Under the pieces are notes generated by a model. It made no database searches, had not been told where the DNA came from, and saw only the letters and a list, made by a program, of their open reading frames with translations. DNA of 64,000 nucleotides, taken from assembly GCA_002503825.1 (NCBI GenBank), contig DASP01000009.1, positions 15,338-79,337 on the forward strand, given 5' to 3'. Position numbers and translations under genes: made by a program. Numbering within the stretch: the stretch's first letter is position 1; the number at the start of each line of letters is the position of its first letter. The DNA is from Methanoregulaceae archaeon UBA467 (GTDB taxonomy: Archaea; Halobacteriota; Methanomicrobia; Methanomicrobiales; Methanospirillaceae). Positions 63,730 through 64,000 of this stretch are shown piece by piece.

Positions 63730-64000
63730 ATGAAAAGAAGTCGATTAACGATCTTGACAATTACAATAATATTTGTGATGCTCCTTGTGATTATTCCAGC
63801 AAACGCCGAACAGCTCAACACCACGACGCCGGACGGAAAATACTCCAACCCCTATCCGAACAAAGTATTCGGGGAACAATTCCGAAGCCCGGAGAGACCC
63901 TGGGCTATTGGGCGTGGTGTGACAGATATGGGACCAACGTGGGAAGTCAAATGGACATTTGTGATTTGTCTCACAGATGAGCAGATGGATCAGTACGTAG
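63730..64000 (+). CDS. Exported protein, 3' end cut by window edge
   Basis: The ATG at 63730 follows GAGGAGAAA. The first 25 residues are a signal peptide (LTILTITIIFVMLLVIIPANA). Ninety codons are visible, ending in FVICLTDEQMDQYV at the window edge. The rest is outside the window. It may be in one unit with the preceding secreted protein. Confidence 0.65.
   Translation, partial: MKRSRLTILTITIIFVMLLVIIPANAEQLNTTTPDGKYSNPYPNKVFGEQFRSPERPWAIGRGVTDMGPTWEVKWTFVICLTDEQMDQYV

Noticed and set aside
1..64000. CRISPR arrays, rRNA and tRNA genes
   Set aside because: I found no regularly spaced direct repeats of CRISPR type, no rRNA signatures and no convincing tRNA T-arm pattern in any intergenic region.

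Overview
The window looks like a chromosomal segment of a methanogenic archaeon, most probably of the order Methanomicrobiales. The evidence is a nitrogenase operon with the two PII-like genes nifI1 and nifI2 between nifH and nifD, an NrpR-type operator upstream of it, a surface-anchored CobN-like protein next to ExbB/DUF2149/DUF2162 genes, many PAS/REC signalling proteins, an archaeal pilin N-terminus and many lipoproteins. No mcr gene, rRNA, tRNA or CRISPR array was found, so the assignment rests on gene families and layout.

Layout. 1-18 kb is ordinary accessory and housekeeping content: a truncated PAS sensor, a cupin, a MATE exporter, a pilin-LamG protein, NudC, an aminotransferase, an iron-sulfur flavoprotein-like oxidoreductase, a REC-PAS/REC signalling pair, a QueG-like ferredoxin protein, a phosphoesterase and a methyltransferase. 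18.4-25.1 kb is a four-gene unit (DUF2162 membrane protein, ExbB-like, ExbD-like DUF2149, 1635-residue CobN-like chelatase with signal peptide and C-terminal anchor) that reads as an energised cell-surface metal or tetrapyrrole system. It is followed by a frameshifted trmO and a DtxR-FeoB-FeoA iron locus with a palindromic operator. 29-32 kb encodes a large secreted beta-propeller/glycoside-hydrolase-like protein.

32.6-39.9 kb is the metabolic centre: an NrpR-like operator, then nifH-nifI1-nifI2-nifD-nifK, then modA-modB-modC for molybdate. D and K keep all P-cluster and cofactor ligands. NifH and part of NifD resemble the alternative (V/Fe) nitrogenases, yet there is no delta-subunit gene, and neither nifE nor nifN is present. 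40-57 kb holds membrane and stress functions: a phosphoesterase interrupted by membrane helices, a regulator with its own palindrome, a DJ-1 protein, a dual-specificity phosphatase, a trypsin-nuclease fusion, and secreted hydrolases. 57.8-61 kb is AT-rich and looks acquired (AbiE-type toxin-antitoxin pair and an IS5-type transposase). The end holds lipoprotein and secreted genes between two copies of a 292-bp duplicated gene fragment.

A family of three intergenic elements of about 265 bp with co-varying 13-15 bp terminal inverted repeats (3.8, 7.4 and 28.5 kb) is the clearest non-coding structure. The strongest candidates for something undescribed are the CobN/ExbB/ExbD surface unit, the nitrogenase without G, E or N subunits, and this repeat family.
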